Part shown: piece after piece, positions 33,372 to 44,558 of the stretch
Numbering within the stretch: position 1 is the stretch's first letter
How the letters are laid out: each line of letters opens with the position of its first letter
Assembly (NCBI GenBank): GCA_037951105.1
Contig: JBAMJV010008307.1
Span: 1-64,000, forward strand
DNA length: 64,000 bases
DNA from: Echinarachnius parma
Lineage: Eukaryota; Echinodermata; Echinoidea; Clypeasteroida; Echinarachniidae
Direction of reading: 5' to 3'
The notes under the pieces: generated by a model
Database searches by the model: none
What the model was told of the DNA's origin: nothing
Seen by the model: the letters and a program-made list of their open reading frames with translations, nothing else
Translations under genes and position numbers: made by a program

Positions 33372-34227
33372 TGTTGTAATATAATACAAGTAGGCGAAAT
33401 GCCATGTGTAACTCTGGCATAACAATAATAAATACTGGTAAATTACAAACTTGAGTGTCAGGGTAGACTACCCGACACCCAGAAGATGGAACCAGGGGAT
33501 TATTCTGCCCCTTTCGTACGGTTGTCATCCCCTATTGTAAGACCGACATTTACCTTATGCAAAATGGTTTAACGTGCTAGTGCCAGGGTGGACTACCCAA
33601 CGCCTAGATGATACCAAGGGATTATTCTGCCCTAAATGGTATTCATCTCTATCACAAATCTAATCTATCCGGTGGTCTGAGAGTAGACGTCGAAGTGGGT
33701 AGCGCCTGTCACGTTCTTGCGAGGGCGGCTTCACCTCACTCCAGCACGCTTCTGGGACCTCCGTTTCCTCGTTTACTGGAACATGGATGTTACCTTCAGG
33801 TGCGCGACGCTTCTTTAGATGATGTCTGTTCCGGCGATACCGCCCACCTTTCTCACTCTGGATGTGGTACGAGCGGGGCGTTGAATCTTGAGTTGTCACT
33901 ACGCCAGGTTTCCATTCTTTTCCCACTTGGTAGTACACACGTTCTCCAGACTTCAACACCGGCAGCGACTTGGCACCCTGGTCATAGTATCGCTTCTGCC
34001 TCTTCTGGAGCTCTTTCTTCCTACTAGCTATGCACCGTTGATAACGAACAGTACAGTTCTCAATAAAGCGTTTTCTGGATGGTATATCCGGTCACACATC
34101 AACCGTGAAGCTCGCCTCCCAAAATGGATTCAAATTAGCATTTCTACAACACAGGTCATGGCGAATCGAATCAGACATACAGTCACTTTCACTTCAGACA
34201 CCATGTTGTAATATAATACAAGTAGGC
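33372..34227 (-). mobile_element. Ty3/gypsy LTR-retrotransposon remnant
   Basis: A 24-bp direct repeat TGTTGTAATATAATACAAGT AGGC bounds the segment (33372-33395 and 34204-34227). On the minus strand the right copy ends ...TACAACA and is followed directly by TGGTGTCTGAAGTG, the expected position and form of a tRNA primer-binding site. A C-terminal integrase fragment lies at 33660-33959. The body (gag, protease, RT, RNase H) is deleted. The two LTR-like ends share only the 24 bp, so this is a rearranged remnant. It sits inside the 60-bp satellite. Confidence 0.6.
33660..33959 (-). pseudogene. Ty3/gypsy integrase C-terminal fragment
   Basis: About 99 residues on the minus strand read LKSGERVYYQVGKEWKPGVV and then TPRSYHIQSEKGGRYRRNRHHL. 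This matches the conserved C-terminal region of gypsy-type pol (a basic GRxYRRNRxHL box). The catalytic core is missing, so it cannot function. A duplicated block of about 60 bp (GTAGACTACCCGACACCC / GTGGACTACCCAACGCCT) lies just outside at 33455-33640. Confidence 0.75.
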
Positions 34228-34388
34228 ACACGAGTATAGTTGAAAGCTTACTTTATTAACTGCTTGTAGATCGATGGCCCAACTCATACATGGTCTCTTG
34301 ACACCCGATATCGATCCTATATGGTAATTCACCGGGGATGGCGCACTTCTATTTATGATTGTAATTCTACTTGAGTCCACTCATTACT

Positions 34389-35690
34389 GTTGGTCTAACG
34401 AGATTGTCCAACGTCTTTTTCACTGCGAATTACCGATGTTGATCCAACGTTGGTCCAACGAGATTGTCCAACGTCTTTTTCACTGCGAGGTACCGATGTT
34501 GATCCAACGTTGGTCCAACAAGATTGTCCAACGTCTTTTTCACTGCGAGTTACCGATGTTGGTCCAGCGTTGCTCCAACGAGATTGTCCAACGTCAATTT
34601 CACTGCGAGTTACCGATGTTGGTCCACCGTTGGTCCAACGAGATTGTCCAACGTCCATTTCACTGCGAGTTACCGATGTTGGTCCAACGTTGGTCCAACG
34701 AGATTGTCCAACGTCTTCTTCACTGCGAGTTACCTATGTTGGTCCAACGTTGGTCCAACGAGATTGTCCAACGTCTTTTTCACTGCGAGTTACCGATGTT
34801 GATCCAACATTGGTCCAACAAGATTGTCCAACGTCCATTTCACTGCGAGTTACTGATGTTGGTCCAACGTTGGTCCAACGAGATTGTCCAACGTCTTTTT
34901 CACTGCGAGTTACCGATGTTGATCCAACGTTGGTCCAACGAGATTGTCCAACGACTATTTCACTGCAAGTTACCGATGTTGGTGCAACGTTGGTTCAACG
35001 AGATTGTCCAACGTCCATTTCAGTGCGAGTTACCGATGTTGGTCCAACGTTGGTCCAACGAGATTGTCCGACGTCTTTTTCACTGCGAGTTACCGATGTT
35101 GGTCCAACGTTGGTCCAACAAGATTGTCCAACATCCATTTCACTGCGAGTTACCGATGTTGGTCCAACGAGATTGTCCAACGTCTTTTTCACTGCGAGTT
35201 ACCGATGTTGGTCCAACGTTGGTCCAACGAGATTGTCCAACGTCTTTTTCACTGCGAGTTACCGATGCTGATCCAACATTGGTCCAACAAGATTGTCCAA
35301 CGTCCATTTCACTGCGAGTTACCGATGTTGGTCCAATGTTGGTCCAACAAGATTGTCCAACGTCTTTTTCACTGCGAGTTACCGATGTTGGTCCAACGTT
35401 GGTCCAACGAGATTGTCCAATGTCTTTTTCACTGCGAGTTACCGATGTTGATCCAACGTTAGTCCAACAAAATTGTCCAACGTCTATTTCACTGCGAGTT
35501 AACGATGTTGATCCAACGTTGGTCCAACGAGATTGTCCAACGTACATTTCACTGCGAGTTACCGATGTTGGTCCAACGTTGGTCCAACGAGATTGGCCAA
35601 CTTCTTTTTCACTGCGAGTTACCGATGTTGGTCCAACGTTGATCCAACGAGATTGTCCAACGTCCAACGAGTTCCAACGAGTTTGCAAGT
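34389..35690. repeat. 60-bp satellite array, about 22 units
   Basis: Each unit contains GTTACCGATGTTGGTCCAAC, GTTGGTCCAACGAGATTGTC and CAACGTCTTTTTCACTGCGA. Units are 60 bp except one with an 11-bp deletion at about 35161. Because 60 is divisible by three and the unit lacks stops, very long frames open on both strands; they are artefacts. The array starts before the gypsy remnant (about 33270-33370) and resumes after it. Confidence 0.95.
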
Positions 35691-35734
35691 TTCCGACGTT
35701 GGTCCAACGTTGGCTTGCTACCTGGGTATATAGT

Positions 35735-35751
35735 CGTAGTAAACGGGTTAA
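35735..35751 (-). repeat. Isolated piggyBac-type terminus
   Basis: CGTAGTAAACGGGTTAA is the exact reverse complement of the piggyBac left end at 22894-22910, including the TTAA. It begins 8 bp after the right end of the CCAACGTTGG element (6 bp after its flanking TA). It is either the real right end of the 22.9-kb piggyBac element, displaced by nested insertions, or the remnant of a second one. Confidence 0.7.
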
Positions 35752-36560
35752 ATTACTCATCAAACATTTTCAACCCATGAAGGGCCATTTGCGCGTACTA
35801 TAGCAGAAGTGCGTAAACATATATTCATACGTCACAATCAGACACGCGCAAAGCCATTCATACGTCATTGATAAACGCGCGTATGAATTTGCGCACTTCA
35901 TCTGACCAACCTGCGCAGTTCGGATGCGCACAAACATAACTGGGGAACGTCCTTAAGTCCATATCATGCATATTAATGAGCGTACAAGAAACGCGCATAT
36001 CATAACGCGCAACCAATGACAAACTTTGTTTTATAACCATAGGTACTGCATAAATGCATATCAATGAATCACACATCGTGAGAGACCCATGCAAGCACGT
36101 GCGTGGTTGCATTTGCAAATCAATCCCATAAACATTGTGCATTCTTTGTAGTTTTGTGCAAGGAAGTCGCAGTATTTTGATGAGTTAACAAAATAACGAA
36201 GACCTAAACTGATAGCTTTATGAAATTTGTTTATAATGAAAATTAATTGTATTCGTCTTTATAAATTTCATTTCATTTCATTTCAAATTTCATTTCATTT
36301 CAAACCAATTTTGTCGGGTCATGCAGTCGATCGACTCAGGATTCCTACGTCCGTGGCAGTATCGGTATACTTGGTAGGCCTACAATTGGATTTATTATAT
36401 ATTCATTTGTTAATTTATGTATTTCCTCTCGTACTCATAGGGTTGATTGCCCCATTGATTTTGTTTTATTTTATTAAAATTAACTTAATGTCTGAATTGT
36501 TCAGTTTACCAATCATAACAAATACACTAACATAATGATATCCAGCGTTCGAAATTAAAA
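35752..36560. other. Noncoding stretch with many CGCG/GCGC motifs
   Basis: Between 35790 and 36120 CGCGCGTATGAA-type and GCGCA motifs recur in an otherwise AT-rich background. A TTTCA pentamer repeat lies at 36268-36302. No gene recognised. Confidence 0.4.
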
Positions 36561-37045
36561 TAATATGTATGATTGAGTGACCCCCGCATCGGCACCCTAA
36601 AACATTTCCGACAGTTTAAGACTTAAAAATCATTCAAATTTCTTGAAATTGTACTCACATATTGAGAAAAAAGTGCAGATTCCGATGCGATGATTAGATT
36701 TGCGATATATTAATTATATTTGGAGATATCACCTTCGAACGCGCGCGTTGTTTTTTGGCTTCACGAGTTAGAAGTGTTTTTAATACCGTCACCCCCTCAA
36801 CCCTCATTGACAATGTACACAACTCAAAATTTCTTGTGCGATGTTGGTATTATTTATCGTATTTACTTGTATTACTCGTAGCGGACGATCTACGCATTAT
36901 TTCTCCTCTAAATTTCGACCAGTTCAGTTGCTAATGGTAGCGCGCATCATCTCATGCGCGATTTTTTACAACACGCGCAAAAACAAATATTACGCGGGGT
37001 GCCGATATTAAAAACAGTGCCGATGTGTAGTACACCTACCATATA
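36561..37045 (+). repeat. Direct duplication unit 1
   Basis: It begins TATGATTGAGTGACCCCCGC and runs to GCCGATGTGTAGTACACCTA. It is repeated 605 bp downstream with roughly 90 percent identity. It contains ACGCGCGCG and ACACGCGCAAAAACAAATAT. No coding frame is shared. Confidence 0.85.
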
Positions 37046-37165
37046 CACTGTCACTGTTGAATGACACTGAACAAATCAGGGGTCTAATACTTGTTGGAGA
37101 CACTCAAACTACACTATTGATACATCTCATAAACTTATTTGGCTGTCGTAATTGGCCGACACAGT

Positions 37166-37650
37166 ATATGATTGAGTGACCCCCACATCGGCACCCTAAA
37201 ACATTTCCGACAGTTTAAGACTTAAACATTGTACAAACTTCTTGAAATTGTACTCACACATTGAAAAAATAGTGCAGATTCCGATGCGATGATCAAATTT
37301 GCGATGTATTAATTATATTTTGAGATAGCGCCTTCGAACGCGCGCGTAGTTTTTTGGCTTCACAAGTTCGAAGTGTTTTTAATACCGGCATCCCCTAAAC
37401 TCTCGTTGACAATGCACGCAACTCAAAATTTCTTGTGCGATGTTAATTTTGTTGGCATCATTTCAAACATTTACTCGTAGCGGACGATCTACGCATTATT
37501 TCTCCTCAAAATTTCGACCAGTTTAGCTTTTAAGGGTAGCGCGCATTATCACATGCGCGATTTTTCACAACACGCGCAAAAACAAATATTACGCGGTGTG
37601 CCGATATTAAAAACAGTGCCGATGTGTACTACACCTACCATACACTAACC
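37166..37650 (+). repeat. Direct duplication unit 2
   Basis: Second copy of the 36561 unit, in the same orientation. The 120-bp spacer between the units is not duplicated. Confidence 0.85.
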
Positions 37651-38050
37651 AATTATTTTACAGCTATATCTCTTTTAAATAATGAATGTAATTAATGTAT
37701 GATGCGCAGTTAACTTTTAACACATCATTTCGACAAAAAATATACTGATTTGTATAATAATTCTAATACCAATTTATTCAGAATATTCTGTAGTTTAATA
37801 AACATGTTTTGGTTTTAAGATTACTCAATTCAAATTGAGTAATTACTTATTTCGGCCTTTTTTTAAACCCTTCCATTTTTATTGACCAAACAAAAGGCGA
37901 TCAAACTACGCGCAGCAGTTTTCCCATTCGTTTGTACGCGCATTTAAAAGGCCATTCTAGCTGTTTTCACCATAGAAGTAGTATATAAATAACTAGAAGA
38001 GAATCTACGCACTGCGCGCTAATTTTCCCATAGCCTTAACACGCAGCAAA
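37651..38050. other. AT-rich noncoding stretch
   Basis: Nothing recognised before the inverted repeat. Confidence 0.4.
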
Positions 38051-38052
38051 CA

Positions 38053-38356
38053 TGGCCGGTTAGGGAAACTTCATGGACTGGCTAACATGGAATGCTGGGT
38101 ATTTTGTAGTCTATGATCTAAGACCCTCGATCGCATGCTAGAAATAATCCCACCACCCATAATAGATAGCCGCCAACGAGAGAGATCTGCACAACAGCAG
38201 TGATGGCTGCCAGCCGAGGCCTCGTGAGCAGCGATCACTGATGTTACGCAGACCTCTCTCGTTGGTCGCGCTATGTTCAGCATGCGATCGAGGGTCTCGA
38301 TCCTAGACTAAACGTATCCCAGAATTCCATGTTAGCCAGTCCATAAAAGTTTCCAA
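38053..38356. repeat. 304-bp foldback element
   Basis: GGAAACTTCATGGACTGGCT near 38065 is mirrored by AGCCAGTCCATAAAAGTTTC near 38335. GACCCTCGATCGCATGCT at about 38121 faces AGCATGCGATCGAGGGTC at 38278. Arms of about 130 bp surround a short centre containing ACGAGAGAG inverse pairs. No coding content; probably a hairpin MITE. Confidence 0.85.
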
Positions 38357-38940
38357 GATTAGCGCGCAGTATGACCCCCCCTGGTTTTCACTGTCATTTT
38401 GGGGCATTTTCATGCGCGCACAGAACAAAGGGGGATCAAACTTCGCGCATTTGTATGCATACGTAATGGTGTGGAGCTGGCAAGTTAACTGCGCGAAACT
38501 AACTGCGCCAAGTTAGATGCCACGCGAAGTTTGATGCCCTGACCATACATGTAATTTACAAATGTAAACCAAATAATGTTTTTCTCTTGCACAGTAAACA
38601 ATTAATTTTGTTTTGTTTCCGTGAAGGCCTATCAATAACATTAACAAGTATGTACATTTTGCAGTTTTTTGGTTGAGTGGCAAAGATCGAAGAGGCCGAG
38701 AGCGCATGAAAGATAACTTTCAAGCGTACTTTTTCAGTCAACGCGCTCAATCTTTCTTATCACGCGCAACTACTCGCAATAAATGTATGTTCTTATTTGG
38801 TTACACTTTCGGACGCTCATTGCAGTTTGATAATGTCTTGTTCATGTCATAATTACTATCGTAAATCGTGCGAGTGCATAGTTAAGACCGAGTTAGGACA
38901 CCTCGGAGGCAGACTTAAGTTTTATCCTAAGTTGTGGCTT
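38357..38940. other. Noncoding stretch
   Basis: GCGC motifs and AT-rich sequence; no gene recognised. Confidence 0.4.
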
Positions 38941-39055
38941 TCAGAATACAAATTAGCTCATTTGCATACGTGTCGTAACTTGTTAGCTCATTTGCATACG
39001 TGTCTTAACTTTTTAGCTCATTTGCATACGTGTCGTAACTTTAGGATGTCCTAAG
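38941..39055 (+). repeat. Three 30-bp tandem units with an octamer motif
   Basis: TTAGCTCATTTGCATACGTG is repeated at a 30-bp period, with ATTTGCAT at 38960, 38990 and 39020. ATTTGCAT is the POU/Oct octamer. A GTCCTAAGTTAGGAC palindrome-rich stretch follows. Confidence 0.75.
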
Positions 39056-39154
39056 TTAGGACATGTCCTAAGTCCTGTTTTCAGAATACAAATATAGTTA
39101 CGACTCGTAACTTAGGATAAAATCCATGACTAACTAAGGACATGTCTTATCTTT

Positions 39155-39511
39155 TCAGAATGCCCCCCAGGTTTCAGCTCCATAGAGTAGTATGGACAGA
39201 ACAAGCACTTTGGAAAGTTCGGTCTTTGTTTTTGATCTAATTTTTGTTGATCGCCAGATGTTGTGCAGTCTTTGGACTACGCCCATTGCTTTCCCAATGC
39301 GGTGCTTGACATCTTCAGTAGTAGATCCGTTCTGGCTCATTATTCCGACTAGGTATGTGAACTTTTCTACTTGCGTTAGTTGTTTTGCGTCTATGGTGAT
39401 GTTTAGTTGTTTGGTATCTTTGCTGAGGATCTGTGCTTCAGTCTTTTCGATGTTGATCTTGAGGCCAAAGTTCAAGCTGAAATACCTATGAAGAGCATTA
39501 TACAATGACAC
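39155..39511 (-). pseudogene. LINE reverse-transcriptase fragment
   Basis: A 118-residue frame on the minus strand contains NIEKTEAQILSKDTKQ, VEKFTYLVGIMSQNGSTTED, HRIGKAMGVVQRL, and LSKVLVLSILLYGAETW. This is the palm-to-thumb region found after the catalytic FADD box in many non-LTR reverse transcriptases. The catalytic motifs and everything else are missing. It is unrelated to the neighbouring LINE copy 2 at this level. Confidence 0.8.
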
Positions 39512-40290
39512 CAGCTATGTTAATTAATAAATCAATCCAAAACATAAGCAATAAAAACAGGCGAATACATTAGAATATGAGTTATTAATTTGTTTCTGTT
39601 TAAATTGCGATAAAATGATACAAAATCCATCCACAACATCATAACCTTTCATCAATTGAATCAGATACGGGGGAGGTGTGTGTGTATGTATGCGGGGGGG
39701 GGGGGGTGGAGGGGGTCACAAGACCAACCATACCTCATCAAAATAATGACAAGTTCAAAGCAGAGTCTCTTACTAGTTCTTGTGAAGCTTGGAAGGAGGT
39801 ATTGTTGTTAAGTACTGGGGCCGGAGAAGTGGCTTATAGGACCTTCCAGGAACACAACTTGGGTGGACAACCTTGTGGACTGTCTGCTGGAAGAACACAT
39901 CAAGCGTAAATTGAAGAGAAAAAAATCACGTCTGCACCAAACCACTTACTGCAGTCATCTATGCAGAGTTAATGTTTATGCTGCACCTTCATTCATCAGT
40001 TTATCCAGCCCACATCATGATCTGAGGCGTGTCATCGGGGGTCGACTGGCAGCAGTGGAAATCAAACCGTTCACAACAACAGCGCATTCCTTTAGGAACA
40101 TATCAAATGTGCAGTGTTCTGGTCAAACAAAACCTTACCATAGTAAAAAGGGAGTGTTTGAAAGCACTAACAGGGTATTTTCCCAATGAACAGAAGAAGA
40201 CAAGACTCATGAGACTCAGATTCAGTTTCGGCAAAATAAAACAATACAAAATCAACAATCAAGTTTACATTTTATAAATAATAGCCGGGA
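39512..40290. other. Unassigned stretch
   Basis: A G-run with TGTGTGTATG lies at 39676-39720. Overlapping plus-strand frames at 39676-40277 have ordinary amino-acid composition (for example CEAWKEVLLLSTGAGEVAYR) but match no family I recognise. They may be part of a degraded transposon. Confidence 0.35.
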
Positions 40291-40408
40291 CCTCGGAGAA
40301 GCAGCATGTACTTGTATATGAGGCCTCATTACAGAAAATTAAACAATTACAAATTACGACTAAATGATTAAAACAAATATATATATATATATATACAAAA
40401 TTACAAGT

Positions 40409-43400
40409 TTATGTAAAGCAGTGATTTACTAGACACAGACACATCACACTCATACACACATTCACACAGGATAGGAAAGGTGAGAGAGAGAAGAAGATCG
40501 AAGATTTAGTCAGCCATGGATGACATGTTATTGAATGCATATAGCGTTTGTATAAAGCTTTAAATCGAGTGAGAGTGGAGCTTGATTGAACATCGTTGCT
40601 AATGGAATTCCATTCATGTACGCCGGTAAAACGAATATAATGGGCTCTAGTTGTTAAACGTACAATAGGTTTGCGGAGGTTATAACAGCTACGAGTGGGA
40701 TACGTATGAAACAAATCATTAGCCTTAAACATATTATCAAATACTTCAGGGAGGATTCCTCTATGACGACGGATAGTCAACCTATTCGAAACGTCGAGCC
40801 CCTCCTACCTTCCACTCTCTCCTCGCAATACCAACAGTCCTTTCCAGACTATCCTAACAGTCCTTTCTAGGACTACCAACAGTCCTTTCTAGGACTACCA
40901 ACAGTCCTTTTTAGGACTCTCCTAGAAAGAATACCAACAGTCCTTTTCAGGACTATCCCAACAGTCCTTTATAGGACTACCAACAGTCCTTTCTAGGACT
41001 ACCAACAGTTCTTTTTAGGACTCTCCTAGAAAGAATACCAACAGTTCTTTTTAGGACTCTCCTAGAAAGAATACCAACAGTTCTTTTTAGGACTCTCCTA
41101 GAAAGAATACCAACAGTTCTTTTCAGGACTACACCAACACTCCTTTATAGGACCACCAACAATCCTTTCAAGGACTACCAACAGTTCTTTTTAGGACTCT
41201 CCTAGAAAGAATACCAACAGTTCTTTTCAGGACTACACCAACACTCCTTTATAGGACCACCAACAGTCCTTTCTAGGACTACCAACAGTCCTTTCTAGGA
41301 CTACCAACAGTCATTTCGAGGACTACCTTAGTCCTTTTCAGGACTCACCAATCCTCCCCGCTCACATGTTGCAACCGCAAACCACACGTATTATGAAATT
41401 TAAACATAACAAATAATATATTCAATTTTACAAGATAAAACAATGGAAGAGTCTTTAAATCTACAAAAAGGGGAAGTGAGTGGGTATCGAATTTACTGTT
41501 TGTTGTTATACGTATGACACGTTTCTGGAGCAAAAATAACTTATTATTATGAGCTTCATATGTATTTCCCCATATTTCATTACAATAATTTAAATGTGGT
41601 AATATAATAGCGTTATAAATATAAAACAATACCTTGAGAGGTAAAAAAGGTTTTTAATGTATACAACACACCTATACTTCTTGATAGCTTAGAGGAAATA
41701 TTAACAATATGATGTTTCCAATCTAACGATTCATGAATAATAATACCTAAAAAGTTTATCATCTCAGTTCTTTCAATAACACTATTCTCAATTATGATAG
41801 GATCAATATCGCATGCAATTTTTTTATTTTTAGAACGAAAATAATATATTTGGTCTTCGTAAAGTTTAAAAAGAGCTTGTTACATTTAAACCACTCATTG
41901 AGCTTTTCTAACTCTTGATTCATTGTTGATATAAGTAAATTTACATTTTTTATGGGAATACAATACAACAGTGTCATCGGCAAAAAGTGAAAACTTTAAC
42001 AATTTTGAAGTTTTAATTATATCATTTACATAAATCAAAAATAAAAGTGGACCTAGAACTGAACCTTGTAGTACACCAATGTATACATTTAAATATTCTG
42101 ATTCGACACCATCTACCATCACATATTGTTTTCTATCAAGTAAATAATTATGGAACCACTGTGAAGGAATACCTCTAAGTCCATATAAATTTGATTTTTT
42201 TAAAAAGAATGTGGTGGTCGATGGTGTCAAAAGCCTTGGATAGATCCATAAAAACACCACAGCATAAATTTCCTTTATCCATGTTATATAGAATATGGTC
42301 CGTGAAATTAATTACACTTAATGATGTAGAGTGATCTTTGCGAAATCCAAATTGTTCTGGAATTAGGATATTATTTTTTGACAAGAAATTATACAATCTA
42401 TCATACATTAGTCTTTCCAACAGTTTTGAAAATATTGAAAGAAGCGCAACAGGTCTATAGTTTTCAATACTTTCTGGATTATCTTTTTTAAACAAAGGAA
42501 CAATGTTGGCAATCTTTAATTTATCAGGAACAATGCCAGAACTTAGTGATTTATTAAAAATATAACATAATGGATGAACAAACAAATGTATACATTCTTT
42601 TACAACTCGAGGTGAAATGTTATCCGGTCCACTTGCTTTTGATATTTTAACTGAAGAACACATTTTAATTATTTCATTAATAGATGTAGGTCTCACAAAG
42701 AATGATGATTGGTTTTGGTGCAAAAAATAATCCATGAATGAACTACTCGAGTTTGAAATTGATTCCAAGAGATTCTTCCCCACATTAACAAAGTATGAAT
42801 TAAACTGTTTTGCAATATTATATTTTGTACTTAATTTCAAGTTACCATAAAACATATTATTTGGAAGAGCCTTGTGCTTTTTATTACCAAGAATATCATT
42901 AATTTGACCCCAGTTGTTTTCATATCACCTTGTAATGCAACAAAAACGCTTTTATAATATTCACTTTTTAGAAAAAACGTATAATATTTGTGAGTTTATT
43001 TGTATATTTGTTATACTTTGTTTAATTTTGAACACTCGGAATTTTCAAACTTTGTTTATACAATATATTTTTGCGTTTTATAGTCTGAGATATAGCTTTA
43101 GTAATCCATGGATTCTTAATCGTAAACTTTTTCTGCTTTTGAACATTTTAAAGAGGAAAACATTAATTATATATATCAATAAACTTTTTTAAAAAAACAT
43201 ATCATAACTTCTGTTTGCATCATCACAACTATACACACAACCCCAATTAGATGATATCAAAGTTTGCTTAAATAACTGCATATTGGAATCAGTAATTAAA
43301 CGTTTTTGGAACTGTTTATTTTTTCCTTTTTTACACTGTAATTAACATTATGTTTTGAAATACTAAATATTGGAAAGTGGTCAGAAAGATCATCATAAAT

Positions 43401-44076
43401 AATTCCTGAGTGAGTTCCTCTTTTTATTGTATTAGTAAAAATGTTATCTATCAAGGAAGCTCTATTTGGTGAAATTCGAGTTGGTTTGTCTATCAAAGGA
43501 TGAATACTGAATGAATACATCATGTCTAAAAATCATTTGTTTTCGTGTGAGACACATAACTTAACAAGTTTATATTAAAGTCTCCTAATAAATATATATC
43601 TTTTTTTTCACATTCCAATATTTGAAGTACTTCAGTCATTTGTTTCAGTAAGGCATGTAATGTCAGTATTAGGTGGTCGATAAATACATGCTACGATAAT
43701 TGATTTATTTTTTTCCTTAATTTCTACACAAATAATTGCATAATTATTGGTAATATAAGATAAATCATTACGCAAAACATATTGAAGTTCATCGTTTATA
43801 TACAATGCAACACCACCACCAATCTTTTCTGTTCGACATAAATGAACAAGTGAATAATTAGGGACATTGTACATTTGTATTTGAGTTAAACCAAGTAGTA
43901 GATATTGCCATAATGTCAAAATTATACCCTAGGGATGAGACTAAATCTTTGAATTGATCAAAAATGTTAGAAAGACTTCTTGCATTTAAGTGAAGTAATG
44001 AAAAGTGTTGTGAGTCATAACTAACATATTTCTTATTAAAGTCTTCGCTGAACATATATTGACATAAATTATTCAA
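40409..44076 (-). pseudogene. LINE ORF2 remnant (endonuclease and reverse transcriptase)
   Basis: Endonuclease motifs: LLHLNARSLSNIFDQF, TEKIGGGVALYINDE, VACIYRPPNTD and DDLSDHFPIF. Reverse-transcriptase motifs: ENYRPVALLSIFSKLLERL, FGFRKDHSTSLSVI, DLSKAFDTIDHHILFKK, LQGSVLGPLLFLIYVND and the catalytic FADDTVVLY. The thumb and tail contain LLQKRVIRITTNSKFDTHS and, after the minisatellite, ILPEVFDNMF and HEWNSISNDV. The endonuclease half is shifted between frames around 43520-43640, so no intact protein exists. Confidence 0.88.
40823..41349. repeat. Palindromic minisatellite interrupting LINE copy 2
   Basis: About 25 units of roughly 22 bp of the type ACCAACAGTCCTTTCTAGGA CT. Each unit contains the near-palindrome AGTCCTttctAGGACT. 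A longer variant CTCCTAGAAAGAATACCAAC recurs. The array separates two parts of the LINE ORF2 tail that are contiguous in related proteins, so it arose or inserted after the LINE. Confidence 0.92.
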
Positions 44077-44558
44077 ATCAAAACTATCTTGTACACTTAA
44101 AGGGTCTTCATGATTCTTAAGTTCGTTTAGTTAAATGGGATTGATAGTGAGTGGATTTATTTTCAACGATTGAAATGTACTTATATATATTTGCTTAGTC
44201 AAATTAAAGTAACAATATAGTTTCTAATAAAACTCTTCGTCATCTATTATTTAATTAAAAGGTAGCAAATCTGAAACACAGTTTAAACAAATCCATGACT
44301 GAGTGGAAGAGGAAGAATTACAATTCACACATACACACATTATCTTACACTGCTATACAGTTAACCAAAGCAAATCAACACACAAATTAAATTTAGAAAA
44401 TTCCTGAGATAAATCAAAGAAAAAAAACAATGGTAACAGTCTGGTCAGCCTTTGATTAGAAAAAAAAAGTAATGATAAAATGTATGCTTGAGGCATCCTA
44501 ACGAGAGATAACATTTTATTTATGTGTCCCAAGTTCTTGTTGTTGATGGTCTGAGTTT

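Larger units (their letters stand above)
32017..35726. mobile_element. 3.7-kb element built of CCAACGTTGG repeats, TA target duplication
   Basis: The left end CCCAGGTAGCAAGCCAACGT at 32017 is the exact inverse of the right end ACGTTGGCTTGCTACCTGGG ending at 35726. TA flanks both sides (32015-32016 and 35727-35728). Behind the ends are dense GTTGGTCCAACG-type repeats: a mixed array at 32030-32620, scattered units at 33060-33370 and a 60-bp satellite at 34389-35690. A Ty3/gypsy remnant interrupts the satellite. No transposase is seen, so it is non-autonomous. The superfamily is unassigned; the TA duplication is compatible with Tc1/mariner-like movement. Confidence 0.85.

Noticed and set aside
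34389..35690. CRISPR-like regular repeat array
   Set aside because: Units are contiguous 60-bp copies without unique spacers, in a eukaryotic transposon context.
34355..35803. 482-codon frame and several parallel frames on both strands
   Set aside because: The 60-bp satellite unit is a multiple of three without stops, so frames stay open by arithmetic. Several frames on both strands being open argues against coding.
39676..40277. Host gene in overlapping plus-strand frames
   Set aside because: No recognisable domain, no supporting splice sites, and it is sandwiched between LINE fragments.
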